From positions 310,001-374,000 of the forward strand of contig NZ_AUEA01000006.1 of assembly GCF_000425745.1 (NCBI RefSeq): 64,000 nucleotides of DNA, in the 5' to 3' direction. A model generated the notes under the pieces. That model did not search any database and was not told where the DNA came from. It saw nothing but the letters and a program-made list of their open reading frames with translations. Every line of letters starts with the position of its first letter. Position 1 is the first letter of the stretch. The position numbers were made by a program, and so were the translations under genes. Of this stretch, positions 1 through 8,134 are shown in pieces. This DNA is from Pseudomonas cremoricolorata DSM 17059 = NBRC 16634 (lineage in GTDB: Bacteria > Pseudomonadota > Gammaproteobacteria > Pseudomonadales > Pseudomonadaceae).

Positions 1-205
1 GAACTTCAGGCACGCCCTGGCCTTCACCAATGCCGTGGGCGAGATCGCCGAAGCCGAGGGCCATCACCCGGGCCTGCTGACCGAATGGGGCAAGGTCACC
101 GTGACCTGGTGGAGCCATTCGATCAAAGGCCTGCACCGCAACGATTTCATCATGTGCGCCCGCACCGACCAGGTCGCCGAGAATGCCGAAGGGCGAAAGA
201 CGTGA
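1..205 (+). CDS. phhB: Pterin-4a-carbinolamine dehydratase, 3' part only
   Basis: The window opens inside this gene; reading from base 2 gives 67 residues up to TGA at 203-205. The visible part contains the GHHP motif, a WGKVTV strand and a [13 protein letters not shown] segment, which are characteristic of pterin-4a-carbinolamine dehydratases. The enzyme regenerates the pterin cofactor after phenylalanine hydroxylation and in pseudomonads is usually co-transcribed with phhA (family knowledge; phhA is not in view). The start and about 50 N-terminal residues lie outside the window. Confidence 0.9.
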   Translation, partial: NFRHALAFTNAVGEIAEAEGHHPGLLTEWGKVTVTWWSHSIKGLHRNDFIMCARTDQVAENAEGRKT

Positions 206-333
206 GCTGCAAGCCACGAGCGTGAAGCTCAAAGCTCAAAACGGTCACACAAACTCCGGTATGCTGCCCCGGCTACAGCTTGCCCAGGCCTGCCTGGTGC
301 TGTCCGTTGACTCATCCTTGCGAGGACCTCGAG

Positions 334-462
334 ATGCATGAAATCCCGAACCATCCCTTCCCAAGCCTGAACCCCGAAGAGCCTGCCGTTAGCGCCCAGG
401 CCGAACCCGCAACGACGTCCGAGCATGACGTCGAAGAACCCGCCAGCGCCGAACAGGACTGA
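334..462 (+). CDS. Small acidic hypothetical protein (42 aa)
   Basis: A 42-residue ORF starting at the ATG at 334, preceded by a GAGG at 322-325 that could serve as a ribosome binding site. The product is rich in Pro, Glu and Ala, has no hydrophobic segment and no recognised domain. An in-frame ATG at 280 would extend it but lacks a Shine-Dalgarno sequence. It lies between phhB and the siderophore receptor gene. Such short acidic Pro/Ala/Glu peptides can arise by chance in G+C-rich DNA, so this is a tentative call. Confidence 0.3.
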   Translation: MHEIPNHPFPSLNPEEPAVSAQAEPATTSEHDVEEPASAEQD

Positions 463-720
463 CGCCCCAGCGCATGACGGCGTGAAAAACAGCTGAATGC
501 CGGGACCACCCGACAGCCGTTTTCCACGCCGCCCTGCCGAACAGCACCCCCCACGCAATCGATAATTTCCCGCCTCTCCACTCGTTCCTCCTACACAGAT
601 CGGCTTTCTGCTTATAGAGCAGCGGGCCTGCTACCATGTCGCGCGGAAAAATGGCGCAAAGCCATTATCGCCGTCACTCGCGCCTATCGCTGTGTTCCCG
701 CCCGCCGCCAAGGAGTTCGC

Positions 721-2877
721 ATGTCCTCGCTTCACCCTCGCCTGCCGCTGAGCCTGCTGGCCCTGAGCATGTCCCTGCCTGCCCAGGCCTGGGCTGTCGA
801 AGACGTGACCCTGGCGCCGGTGGAGATTTCCGGCAGCGTCTCGAGCAACGGCTATCAGGCACGCGACGCACAAGTCACCGGCAAGTCGGCGACGCCGCTG
901 CTCGACACACCAGCGGCCGTCAGCGTGTTCAACCGGCAACTGCTGGACGATCGCCAGGTGCGCCTGCTCAGCGAAGTGCTACAGAGCGACGCCTCGGTGG
1001 GCGAAAGCTACGCACCGATCGGCTACTACGAAAACTTCAACGTGCGCGGGTTCGCCCTCAATGCGGCCAGCAGCTACCGCATCAATGGCCAGACCATTGC
1101 CGGCGAGCAGAACGTCGCGCTGGAGAACAAGCAGCAGGTGGAACTGCTCAAGGGCTTGTCGGGCCTGTACAGCGGCGTTGCCGAACCGGGCGGGCTGATC
1201 AACTACGTGACCAAACGCGCCGAAGACGTGCGCAGCGTCACCGTCGCCAGCAACGAGCAGGGCGAACGTTACCTGGCCACCGACCTGGGCGGCTGGTTCG
1301 GCAGCGAGCGGCAGTTCGGCCTGCGCGCCAACCTGGCCCATGAAGACATCCGCTCCTACGTCGATCACGCCGACGGCCGCCGCGACTTCGCCTCGCTGGC
1401 CTTCGACTGGCAGATCAGCCCCGCAGCCACCCTGCAACTGGACGCCGAGTACCAGCACCGCGAACAGCAGTCGGTGCCGGGCTACCAACTGCTGGGCAAC
1501 AGCGCCCTGCCCCACGGCGTGAACCCGCGCGACCGCCTCGGCTACCAGAGCTGGGCCAAGCCGGTGCAGAGCGATTCGCTGAACCTCGGCGGGCGCTTCG
1601 AATACCGCTTCGACGACATCTGGACCGGTGCAGTCAGCGCCTCGCGCAGCCAGGTGGTGATCGACGACTACAGCGCCTTCGCCTGGGGCTGTTATGGCGC
1701 GCCAAGCTGCGCCGATGCAGTCAATCCCAATTACTTCAGCCCCGAAGGCGACTACGACCTCTATGACTTTCGCAGCCCCGACGACACCCGCCGGGTGGTC
1801 GAGGCGCAGGCCACTCTCAATGGCCGCTTCGACGCCTTGGGCGTGAGCCACGACCTCACAATGGGCAGCACCGCGCAGCGCCGTACCCTCGATCAACGGC
1901 CGTACTACAGCGAGTACGTCGGCGCCGGCAACATCGGCGAAGATGCCCCGCCCGCCGACCCTGCCACACGCGCCAATGGCCGCCTCGAGCGACGCCTGGA
2001 CAGCCGCCAGTACGGCCTGTTCTTCACCGATACCATCCGCTTCGATGAGCACTGGCAGACCGTGCTCGGCGCCCGCCAGGTGCGCCTGGACGAACAGACC
2101 TGGGGCGAAGGCCGCACGCCGGGGCGTCACACCCAGCGCTACCAACTGCTGCCCAACGCCGCGCTAATCTACAAACCGCAGGCCGACACCACCTTGTATC
2201 TGAGCTATGCCAAGGGTCTCTCAGCCGGTGGCACGGCGCCGATCTACGCCAGCAACCACAACGAAATCCTTGCCCCGAGCCTGTCGCACCAGCTGGAGCT
2301 GGGCGCCAAGCGTGAATGGCGCGGCATGAGTTTCGGCGCTGCGTTGTTCCAGATTCGCCAGGCCAATCAGTACGCCAGGCCCGAAGCGGACGGCAGCTAC
2401 CTCTACCTCGAGCAAGGCCAGCGCAAGAACACCGGCCTTGAACTGAGCGCCAGCGGCCAGGCCACCGAGCGCCTGCAACTGCACGCCAGCGCCGCGGCGA
2501 TTCGCGCGCGCATGGAAAACAGCGGTACGCCCGCCTACGAAGGTCATCAGGTGCTCAACGTGCCCAAGCTGCGCGCGGCCTTGCAAGCCGACTACAGCCT
2601 GCCGGTGCCGGGCCTGGCCTTGCTCGCCGGCGCGCGCTACAGCGCCAGCAAGTACGCCGACCGCAGCGGCAACGTCGAGGCCGGCGGCTATACGGTGTTC
2701 GATGTGGGCAGCCGCTACCAGACGCGGATTTCCGGCTACGACACGGTACTCAGGCTGACCGTCGACAACCTGTTCGATAAACGCTACTGGCGTGATGTCG
2801 GCGACTACCTGGGCGACGACTACCTGTTCCAGGGCGCGCCGCGCACGGCAAGGGTATCGGCGTCGGTCAGTTTCTGA
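721..2877 (+). CDS. TonB-dependent siderophore receptor
   Basis: Outer-membrane gated channel (718 aa) for import of a ferric siderophore powered by TonB-ExbBD. Residues 1-25 form a Sec signal ending near AQAWA. The plug domain follows directly, about residues 45-160, with the NVRGF and EPGGLINYVTKR segments typical of siderophore receptors. The rest is a 22-strand barrel ending in a C-terminal Phe (SVSF), the outer-membrane sorting signal. There is no N-terminal STN extension, so it is a simple transporter rather than a FecA/FpvA-type signal transducer. An AAGGAG sits 5 bp before the ATG. I saw no convincing Fur box in 463-720, although iron control is expected. The ligand cannot be deduced. 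Confidence 0.92.
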   Translation: MSSLHPRLPLSLLALSMSLPAQAWAVEDVTLAPVEISGSVSSNGYQARDAQVTGKSATPLLDTPAAVSVFNRQLLDDRQVRLLSEVLQSDASVGESYAPIGYYENFNVRGFALNAASSYRINGQTIAGEQNVALENKQQVELLKGLSGLYSGVAEPGGLINYVTKRAEDVRSVTVASNEQGERYLATDLGGWFGSERQFGLRANLAHEDIRSYVDHADGRRDFASLAFDWQISPAATLQLDAEYQHREQQSVPGYQLLGNSALPHGVNPRDRLGYQSWAKPVQSDSLNLGGRFEYRFDDIWTGAVSASRSQVVIDDYSAFAWGCYGAPSCADAVNPNYFSPEGDYDLYDFRSPDDTRRVVEAQATLNGRFDALGVSHDLTMGSTAQRRTLDQRPYYSEYVGAGNIGEDAPPADPATRANGRLERRLDSRQYGLFFTDTIRFDEHWQTVLGARQVRLDEQTWGEGRTPGRHTQRYQLLPNAALIYKPQADTTLYLSYAKGLSAGGTAPIYASNHNEILAPSLSHQLELGAKREWRGMSFGAALFQIRQANQYARPEADGSYLYLEQGQRKNTGLELSASGQATERLQLHASAAAIRARMENSGTPAYEGHQVLNVPKLRAALQADYSLPVPGLALLAGARYSASKYADRSGNVEAGGYTVFDVGSRYQTRISGYDTVLRLTVDNLFDKRYWRDVGDYLGDDYLFQGAPRTARVSASVSF

Positions 2878-2884
2878 GGCTGAC

Positions 2885-2910
2885 GGCGCGGGGCATCGAC
2901 GCCCCGCGCC
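2885..2910 (+). terminator. G+C-rich hairpin after receptor gene
   Basis: Perfect 10-bp arms GGCGCGGGGC / GCCCCGCGCC with a 6-base loop, starting 8 bp after the receptor stop codon. There is no T-run, so it may be a weak or factor-assisted terminator. Confidence 0.4.
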
Positions 2911-2950
2911 ATGGCCCGTCGCCCCGAGGCCCTGCCGGCCAGAATGCAAA

Positions 2951-2980
2951 AAGCCCCCGCTTCTTTCGAGGCGGGGGCTT
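2951..2980 (-). terminator. Intrinsic terminator of tRNA-Ser (possibly bidirectional)
   Basis: 10-bp arms AAGCCCCCGC / GCGGGGGCTT with a 10-base loop. On the minus strand the stem is followed by TTTTTGC, and the hairpin begins 11 bp beyond the tRNA 3' end. On the plus strand a weaker TTCTT follows, so it may also stop receptor-gene readthrough. Confidence 0.75.
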
Positions 2981-2991
2981 CTTGACGAATG

Positions 2992-3081
2992 TGGCGGTGA
3001 AGAAGGGATTTGAACCCTTGATACGATTTCTCGTATACACACTTTCCAGGCGTGCTCCTTCGACCACTCGGACACTTCACC
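2992..3081 (-). tRNA. tRNA-Ser (anticodon GGA)
   Basis: The reverse strand from 3081 to 2992 folds as a 90-nt class-II tRNA. The acceptor arms GGTGAAG and CTTCACC are followed by G, then an encoded CCA at 2992-2994. The anticodon loop CTGGAAA carries GGA, there is a long variable arm (TACGAGAAATCGTA), and the T-loop reads GGTTCAAATCC. The long variable arm and GGA anticodon identify a serine tRNA reading UCC/UCU codons. A promoter lies upstream at 3119-3147 and a terminator downstream. Confidence 0.97.
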
Positions 3082-3118
3082 GTTTCTCTTCAAGCCATTC
3101 AGCCTGTCGAGGCGCGCT

Positions 3119-3147
3119 AATTTAGTGGAAGGCCTGCCCTTTGGCAA
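3119..3147 (-). promoter_or_regulatory. Sigma-70 promoter of tRNA-Ser
   Basis: On the minus strand, TTGCCA (3147-3142) and TAAATT (3124-3119) are separated by exactly 17 bp, ending 37 bp before the tRNA 5' end. This is a good match to a -35/-10 pair in the expected place. Confidence 0.65.
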
Positions 3148-3368
3148 GCGCTTTTTTGAATATTTTCATGTGCTTAAGCAGGTGATACGCGGCCACGTGC
3201 GGGCCAGGGCATCGATGCCAATCACCCGGGCGCTTTTCCCAGGCAGGCTTTCCACACCTGCGTAGGCGGGCCCGAGGCAGGATGGCTGACCGGGCAGTCA
3301 GTCTTGTCGCTTTACCTGTCAGTCTGCGCTGGGTAACGTCGGCGCCACGCCCACACAAGGATAACGCC

Positions 3369-4064
3369 ATGAGCGAGCTGATCACCTACCACGCCGAAGA
3401 CGGCATCGCCACCCTCACCCTCAGCAATGGCAAGGTCAACGCCATCTCGCCAGAGCTGATCACCACTTTCCACACCCTGCTCGACCGCGCCGAGCAAGAG
3501 CGCGCCGTGGTGATCATCACCGGCCAACCCGGAATCCTTTCCGGCGGCTACGACCTCAAGGTCATGAGCGCCGGGCCAAAACAGGCGGTCGATCTGGTCA
3601 GCGCGGGTTCGGCGCTGACTCGCCGGTTGCTCGCCCACCCCTTCCCGGTGGTCATCGCCTGCCCGGGCAACGCCGTGGCCAAGGGTGCCTTTCTGCTGCT
3701 GGCTGCCGATTACCGCATTGGCATCGAGGGGCCGTACAAGATCTGCCTGAACGAGGTGCAGATCGGCATGACCATGCACTACGCCGGCATCGAACTGGCC
3801 CGCGACCGCCTGCGCCGCTCGGCCTTCCATCGCGCGGTGATCAACGCCGAGGTGTTCGACCCCCACGCTGCGGTCGATGCCGGCTTCCTCGACCAGGTGG
3901 TGCCCGCCGCACAACTGCACGAGACCGCGCTGAACGTGGCCCGTGAGCTGAAAAAACTGAACATGCTGGCCCACAAGAACACCAAACTGAAGGTGCGCCA
4001 CGGGCTGCTCACGGCCTTGGACGAAGCCATCGTCCGTGACCAGGCGCACCTGGGTTCTGTATGA
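3369..4064 (+). CDS. Crotonase / enoyl-CoA hydratase-isomerase family protein
   Basis: A 231-residue crotonase-fold protein. The start at 3369 has AAGGA at 3357-3361; an upstream in-frame start at 3282 has none. Family features are the two oxyanion-hole segments SGGYDLKVM (about residue 58) and GNAVAKGAFLLLAADYRIG (about 102-120), and the NEVQIG segment with an acidic residue near 137. Crotonases act on acyl-CoA thioesters (hydration, isomerisation or hydrolysis); the substrate is not evident. It is shorter than typical 257-residue FadB/PaaF hydratases. The last codons, including the stop, lie inside the inverted-repeat element at 4056-4190, so the C-terminus may have been reshaped by its insertion. 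Confidence 0.85.
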   Translation: MSELITYHAEDGIATLTLSNGKVNAISPELITTFHTLLDRAEQERAVVIITGQPGILSGGYDLKVMSAGPKQAVDLVSAGSALTRRLLAHPFPVVIACPGNAVAKGAFLLLAADYRIGIEGPYKICLNEVQIGMTMHYAGIELARDRLRRSAFHRAVINAEVFDPHAAVDAGFLDQVVPAAQLHETALNVARELKKLNMLAHKNTKLKVRHGLLTALDEAIVRDQAHLGSV

Positions 4065-4190
4065 AAAGTTCTGAGACGCCGGGGAGACAAGGCGAAAACA
4101 GCCGAGGAAGCGGAGTTTACGGGTTGTAAATGAGCATTCCGAGGCTGTTTTCAACGCAGTATCACCAAGTATCAGGGCTTTTCATACAGA
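4056..4190. repeat. 135-bp nested inverted-repeat element (MITE/REP-like)
   Basis: Outer 13-bp perfect arms TCTGTATGAAAAG (4056-4068) and CTTTTCATACAGA (4178-4190) enclose a second inverted pair, GAAAACAGCC..GGAA and TTCC..GGCTGTTTTC, around a short A/T-richer centre. No ORF is present. The architecture is that of a small non-autonomous element or a large extragenic palindrome. I found no second copy in this window. The left arm supplies the TGA stop of the upstream crotonase gene. Confidence 0.6.
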
Positions 4191-4215
4191 GCCTAGGCTG
4201 ACAATCGGAGAAACC

Positions 4216-5187
4216 ATGGGTCGAGTCGTTGCGGCGGCGGTCTACAGCGCTGGCAGGAAGGTCACCAACATCAGCCTCGAGGAGGGCCGTGAATGGGCGC
4301 AAAAGCCCGGGCACTTCGTCTGGATAGGCCTGGAGGAGCCCACCGCTCAAGTGCTGCACACTTTGCAGCAGCAATTCGGCCTGCATGAACTGGCCATCGA
4401 AGACGCGCTGGAAAAGCACAGCAAACCCAAGCTCGAGACCTTCGGTGACGCCTTGTTCATCGTCACCTATTCCCCGGTGCGCGACGAAGGCCGCCTGGCC
4501 TTCATCGAAACCCACATTTTTGCCGGCAAGGGTTACGTCATCACCTGCCGCAACGGCCATTCGCAGTCATACGCCCTGGTGCGTCAGCGCTGCGAGGCGC
4601 GCCCGTTGCTGCTCGAACATGGCGAAGACTTCGTGCTGTACGCGCTGCTGGATTTCGTCACCGAAAACTATCAACCGGTCAGCGAAGCGATTCACGAAGA
4701 AATCGAAGCGCTGGAGCACACCGTGCTGACCAAGTCTTTGCGCGAAGCCGACATCCAGCGCTTGCACTGCCTGCGCCGCGATACCTTGCGCATGCGCCGC
4801 TACGTGGCGCCGATGGTCGAGATTGGTGAGGAACTGCAGCGGCTGAACTTCCCCTTCATCGACAAGAACATGCGCCCCTACTTCCGTGACGTGCAGATCC
4901 ACGTCAATCGGCAGATGGAAGACTTGAGCACCATTCGCGACATCGCCAGCCAGACCATCGAGGTGGGCATGTTGCTGGAGTCATCGCGCCAGAGCCTGAC
5001 CCAGCGCAAGTTCGCCGCGTGGGCGGCGATCCTGGCGCTGCCCACGGCCATTGCCGGCATCTACGGGATGAACTTCAAGAACATGCCGGAACTGGACTGG
5101 CAATACGGCTACTTCGCCGTGCTGTCGCTGATCGGCCTGGGCTGCGTCGGCCTGTATGCAAGTTTCAAGCGCTCAGGCTGGCTCTAA
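4216..5187 (+). CDS. corA: Magnesium/cobalt transporter CorA
   Basis: A 323-residue CorA-family channel for Mg2+ (also Co2+/Ni2+) in the inner membrane. The long cytoplasmic N-terminal alpha/beta domain is followed by a helical stalk (about 150-260) and two C-terminal transmembrane helices. The signature GMN is at residues 284-286, at the end of TM1, followed by the periplasmic loop FKNMPEL, and the protein ends with a short basic tail (FKRSGWL). A GGAG at 4207-4210 precedes the ATG. The gene stands alone, downstream of the inverted-repeat element and convergent with the amidotransferase gene. Confidence 0.93.
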   Translation: MGRVVAAAVYSAGRKVTNISLEEGREWAQKPGHFVWIGLEEPTAQVLHTLQQQFGLHELAIEDALEKHSKPKLETFGDALFIVTYSPVRDEGRLAFIETHIFAGKGYVITCRNGHSQSYALVRQRCEARPLLLEHGEDFVLYALLDFVTENYQPVSEAIHEEIEALEHTVLTKSLREADIQRLHCLRRDTLRMRRYVAPMVEIGEELQRLNFPFIDKNMRPYFRDVQIHVNRQMEDLSTIRDIASQTIEVGMLLESSRQSLTQRKFAAWAAILALPTAIAGIYGMNFKNMPELDWQYGYFAVLSLIGLGCVGLYASFKRSGWL

Positions 5188-5202
5188 AGCGCGCTAGCGG
5201 CT

Positions 5203-5925
5203 TCAGGCTTTGGCCGGCCCATGCGCGATGAAGCGCAACATCCACTCACCGACCAGATCGCCCTGATGCTCGGTCGCAAGGCTGGCCACAGCGCGTTGGT
5301 ACACCTCATCGCCCAGATGCTGCTGACGGGCGTCGAGCAAGGCCCGTGAGTAGTCGTTGACGAACTCCGGGTGCCCCTGGAAACACAGCACCTGATCACC
5401 GATGTGGTACGCCGCGTTCGGGCAGAAATCACTCGAGGCGATGACCGTCGCGCCTTCCGGCAATTGCGTGACCTGATCCTGATGGCTGATCAGCAAGGTC
5501 AGCTCGGTGACCTTCGGGTCCATCCACGGCGCGTGGGCGGCCAGCCGATAGCGATGGGTACCCACGCCCCAGCCCTGCTCGGCCCGCTCGGCCTTGCCGC
5601 CGAGGGTCAGCGCCAGCAACTGGTGACCGAAACACACCCCCAGCAATTTTTCGCCGCGTGCGTAAAGTTTGAGCAGGTACGCCTTGAGCGTGACGATCCA
5701 TTGATCGTCGGCGAACGAATCGGCTTTGCTGCCCGTCACAAGATAGGCGTCGAAGGTTTCATCATCGCCCGGGTAGTCACCGTTCATGACGTTGTAGATG
5801 AAAAACTCTGCGGCGATGCGCTGGCGTGAAAACAGTTGTTCGAACATCCGTCCGTAGCCTTGGTACTGCGCGGTCAGTTCTTCGCGCAGAACATCGGTTT
5901 CCAGGATGCAGATGCGTAGCGACAT
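5203..5925 (-). CDS. Class-I glutamine amidotransferase (GATase1) protein
   Basis: A stand-alone class-I glutamine amidotransferase (240 aa from this start). The nucleophile elbow GVCFGHQ places Cys at 98, and the partner dyad is in GHPEF (His185, Glu187). There is no synthase domain, so the acceptor of ammonia is unknown. Related proteins include GMP-synthase-like glutaminases and gamma-glutamyl hydrolases such as PuuD. I chose ATG 5925 because AGGA lies 10 bp upstream; the ATG at 5946 would add seven residues. It is convergent with corA. Confidence 0.85.
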   Translation of the reverse strand: MSLRICILETDVLREELTAQYQGYGRMFEQLFSRQRIAAEFFIYNVMNGDYPGDDETFDAYLVTGSKADSFADDQWIVTLKAYLLKLYARGEKLLGVCFGHQLLALTLGGKAERAEQGWGVGTHRYRLAAHAPWMDPKVTELTLLISHQDQVTQLPEGATVIASSDFCPNAAYHIGDQVLCFQGHPEFVNDYSRALLDARQQHLGDEVYQRAVASLATEHQGDLVGEWMLRFIAHGPAKA

Positions 5926-6143
5926 GGCGGTAGTCCTGAACGACATAGGTTAGGGATGGCGGTAGAGACTGACGCGAAAGACACGTACAAGCAAGTAGGC
6001 CGTACTGACGAATGGCTATGCTGCCGCGCAAAGTTGCTGTGGCACTTGCGCGCGTCTAGCCAGAGCCATTGCACAGGCGTCAATTAAAAACGATAACTCA
6101 ACGCAATTAAAAGCCCGGCAAGTAGAACAAAGGGGTCTCTGAC

Positions 6144-6380
6144 ATGGATACGCTTCGCCCTACTGTTGGATATGCGACAACACGCTCTCAGCGCGACGCA
6201 CGGGTAGTCCCGATTACTCTCGATCCGACGCCACGCACGCAAGCCCTCAGGTTTTCAGGAATAACAACAAGAAGGCAGTCAGCCATGTTCAGACATTCCA
6301 AGTTCCGCCAGGCCGGGCTCATTGTGTTTGCCACCACGCTGTTGCTCATCCTGCCGAACATGACCCGCCTGTTCGGTTGA
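6144..6380 (+). CDS. Small hypothetical membrane protein (78 aa)
   Basis: The ORF has AAGGGG 9 bp before its ATG. The first 50 residues are polar and arginine-rich; the last part (about 56-74, AGLIVFATTLLLILP) is one hydrophobic helix. An internal ATG at 6285 would give a 31-residue single-helix peptide (MFRHSK...), which is an equally plausible product. No family is recognised. It lies between the divergent amidotransferase gene and the cytochrome gene. The sequence from 5926 to 6143 shows no further gene and presumably holds promoters. Confidence 0.35.
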   Translation: MDTLRPTVGYATTRSQRDARVVPITLDPTPRTQALRFSGITTRRQSAMFRHSKFRQAGLIVFATTLLLILPNMTRLFG

Positions 6381-6445
6381 ATGCAGGCTGGCTCGACGCC
6401 TGCCGGGCGAGTAATCTGCCCAGCCCTTTCGCTCGGAGCCAGCCC

Positions 6446-7246
6446 ATGCGCCGTTGCCTGCCGCTGCTGACGTGGCTGTTCAGCCTGCCCCTGTGTGCCG
6501 CGCAGTTGCAGCTGGACGCCGGCACGCTCTCCCGTCAGTGGAGCACTGCCGAACTGCTCGACCACCCCAGGGCTGCCGTCATCGAGGTGCCTGCAGACGT
6601 TTCTTACAAACGGGCGATGCACTACCGTGCAGTGCCTCTGGCAGCATTGCTCGAGGGCATCGCCAGCGACGACCACCTGCAAGCCGTGGCACTGGATGGC
6701 TTCGCTGCGGAAATGCCCGCTGCGCCGCTGTTGCAAGCGGGTCCCGCGCAGGCCTGGCTGGCGGTGGAAGACCCTGAACGGCCGTGGCCGCCGCTGGCCG
6801 CCGGCAAGCCTAGCGCCGGGCCGTTCTATCTGGTCTGGACCGACCCGCAGCGCAGCGGCATCCGCCCAGAACAATGGCCGTTCCAGATCGCCAGCCTGCG
6901 CCGCCTCCAACCTGTCGAACAACGCTTCCCGCAGATGCGCCCCGACCCTTCGCTGCCAGCCGATGCGCCCGAGCGGCTGGGCTTTGCCCTGTTCCAGCAG
7001 AACTGCATGGCCTGCCACCGCCTCAATGGCGGCGGCGATGCCCAGGTCGGCCCCGACCTCAACCTGCCGCATAACCCCACCGAATACTTCGCCACGCCCT
7101 GGCTGCGCCAGCTGATTCGCGATCCGCAGGCACTGCGCCAGTGGCCACAGGGCAAGATGCCAGGCTTTGGCGAAGGCGTATTGAATGAGGCTGAGCTGGA
7201 TGCCTTGCTGGCCTACCTCAAGCACATGGCAGGCCGCAAGTCGTAG
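6446..7246 (+). CDS. Periplasmic c-type cytochrome with N-terminal molybdopterin-protein-like domain
   Basis: Exported 266-residue protein starting at ATG 6446 (GGAG at 6435-6438). Residues 1-18 are a Sec signal. The middle part (about 30-160: VIEVPADVSYKRAMHYRAVPL, then FYLVWTDP and WPFQIASL) resembles accessory domains of SorA/YedY-type oxidoreductases without an obvious molybdenum-ligand Cys; this is a weak, fold-level impression. The C-terminal domain is a class-I cytochrome c with haem motif CMACH (Cys187, Cys190, His191) and a probable axial Met239 in GKMPGF. It should carry electrons in the periplasm; its partner is not encoded nearby. Confidence 0.8.
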   Translation: MRRCLPLLTWLFSLPLCAAQLQLDAGTLSRQWSTAELLDHPRAAVIEVPADVSYKRAMHYRAVPLAALLEGIASDDHLQAVALDGFAAEMPAAPLLQAGPAQAWLAVEDPERPWPPLAAGKPSAGPFYLVWTDPQRSGIRPEQWPFQIASLRRLQPVEQRFPQMRPDPSLPADAPERLGFALFQQNCMACHRLNGGGDAQVGPDLNLPHNPTEYFATPWLRQLIRDPQALRQWPQGKMPGFGEGVLNEAELDALLAYLKHMAGRKS

Positions 7247-7280
7247 AGGGCAGACCCGCAGGCCGGGTCCGCGCTGAGGG

Positions 7281-7613
7281 TCAGGCGACGATACGCTCCT
7301 GCTTGACACCCCAACCGTTGACCTCACCGCCCAAGGGCGATACCACCCGTTCGAGCGCCTGCTCGAACGCGCCGATGCCGCGCTGGGTGGCGTACATGAC
7401 TTTGCTCAGTTCCAGATGCCAGTCACCCTCCCGCGACTCGTGCACCTGGGCCAGGGTCGATTCACCGCGAAACGCCTGCGCAGCGCGCCAGGCATCTTCC
7501 TCGCTGGGAAACACGGCATAGAACTCGATGGGATGAAAACGCGTGAAATCGAACCCGCCTTCCTTCATCTGGCGGAGTACGGTGCTGCTGATGTCGTCGT
7601 TGTGGCTGGTCAT
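7281..7613 (-). CDS. RraB-family (ribonuclease E inhibitor B-like) protein
   Basis: A 110-residue protein starting at ATG 7613 with AGGAGG 7 bp upstream; the longer ORF has no ribosome binding site. The pattern of an N-terminal polar helix (DDISSTVLRQMKEGGFDF), then HPIEFYAVFPSEEDAWRAA and a C-terminal GGEVNGWGV block matches the RraB/DUF1260 family. Enterobacterial RraB binds RNase E and changes its substrate choice; that role is unproven here. It is convergent with the cytochrome gene. Confidence 0.7.
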   Translation of the reverse strand: MTSHNDDISSTVLRQMKEGGFDFTRFHPIEFYAVFPSEEDAWRAAQAFRGESTLAQVHESREGDWHLELSKVMYATQRGIGAFEQALERVVSPLGGEVNGWGVKQERIVA

Positions 7614-7711
7614 GAAACGTCCTCCTGCATTGCGATGGATAGACTTTTCGTACAGTACACGTTGGCCGGCGTAACGCCTTGGAGCAGCTGGGGGAGATGG
7701 GAAAAACGAAA

Positions 7712-7739
7712 GGGTCAGCGCGCATATCGGCGCTGACCC
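7712..7739 (-). terminator. Intrinsic terminator of the 78-aa gene
   Basis: 10-bp arms GGGTCAGCGC / GCGCTGACCC with an 8-base loop. On the minus strand the stem is followed by TTTCGTTTTT. It lies 46 bp beyond the stop of the gene at 7786-8022. Confidence 0.75.
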
Positions 7740-7785
7740 CAGGGGCAAGCCTAGCGCGACCTGCGACGGCGCGCCAGGGCCAGGC

Positions 7786-8022
7786 TCAAGGACGCTCGAC
7801 GATCTCGCTGATGGTCACGCCGCTGTTTTCCTTGAGCCAGCGCGCGGTGGGCGACACGGCGCGGTCCTGAAAATCATTGAGGTCCAGCTCATCCATGACC
7901 GGGAACAACACCGAACGAATCGCACGTGCAGCTTCTTCCTCACTCGGGCGCTGTTCGGCGCTGAGGTGCAACGTGGTCAGTTCGCCCTTCTGGTCGGCAA
8001 AGATGACGTCCCACTCTTTCAT
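7786..8022 (-). CDS. Conserved hypothetical protein (78 aa)
   Basis: A small soluble acidic protein (MKEWDVIFADQKGEL...) with AGAGGG 9 bp before the ATG and its own terminator. No named domain is recognised. The composition and codon use match the neighbours, so it is probably a real genus-level hypothetical protein. It lies downstream of the sulfatase gene on the same strand but is separated from it by a hairpin. Confidence 0.6.
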   Translation of the reverse strand: MKEWDVIFADQKGELTTLHLSAEQRPSEEEAARAIRSVLFPVMDELDLNDFQDRAVSPTARWLKENSGVTISEIVERP

Positions 8023-8103
8023 TAACGAGCCCTCTGATGGTCAAGGAACAGCGAGTACTGCCTGATGTAGCTGACCCTGCTCGCCAAGGTTTTGTTCAGT
8101 CCG

Positions 8104-8129
8104 GCTGCCGGGACGTGAGCCCCGGCAGC
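8104..8129 (-). terminator. Hairpin after the sulfatase-family gene
   Basis: 9-bp arms GCTGCCGGG / CCCGGCAGC with an 8-base spacer, 6 bp beyond the stop at 8135 on the minus strand. There is no T-run. Confidence 0.4.
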
Positions 8130-8134
8130 GGCGC

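Noticed and set aside
229..558. Minus-strand frames of 82-109 codons between phhB and the siderophore receptor
   Set aside because: Composition is Arg/Gly/Cys-rich without domains, no ribosome binding site was found, and several frames overlap each other.
561..720. Fur box for the siderophore receptor
   Set aside because: ATCGATAATT and CCATTATCG occur upstream, but neither extends to a convincing 19-bp Fur site, so none is annotated.
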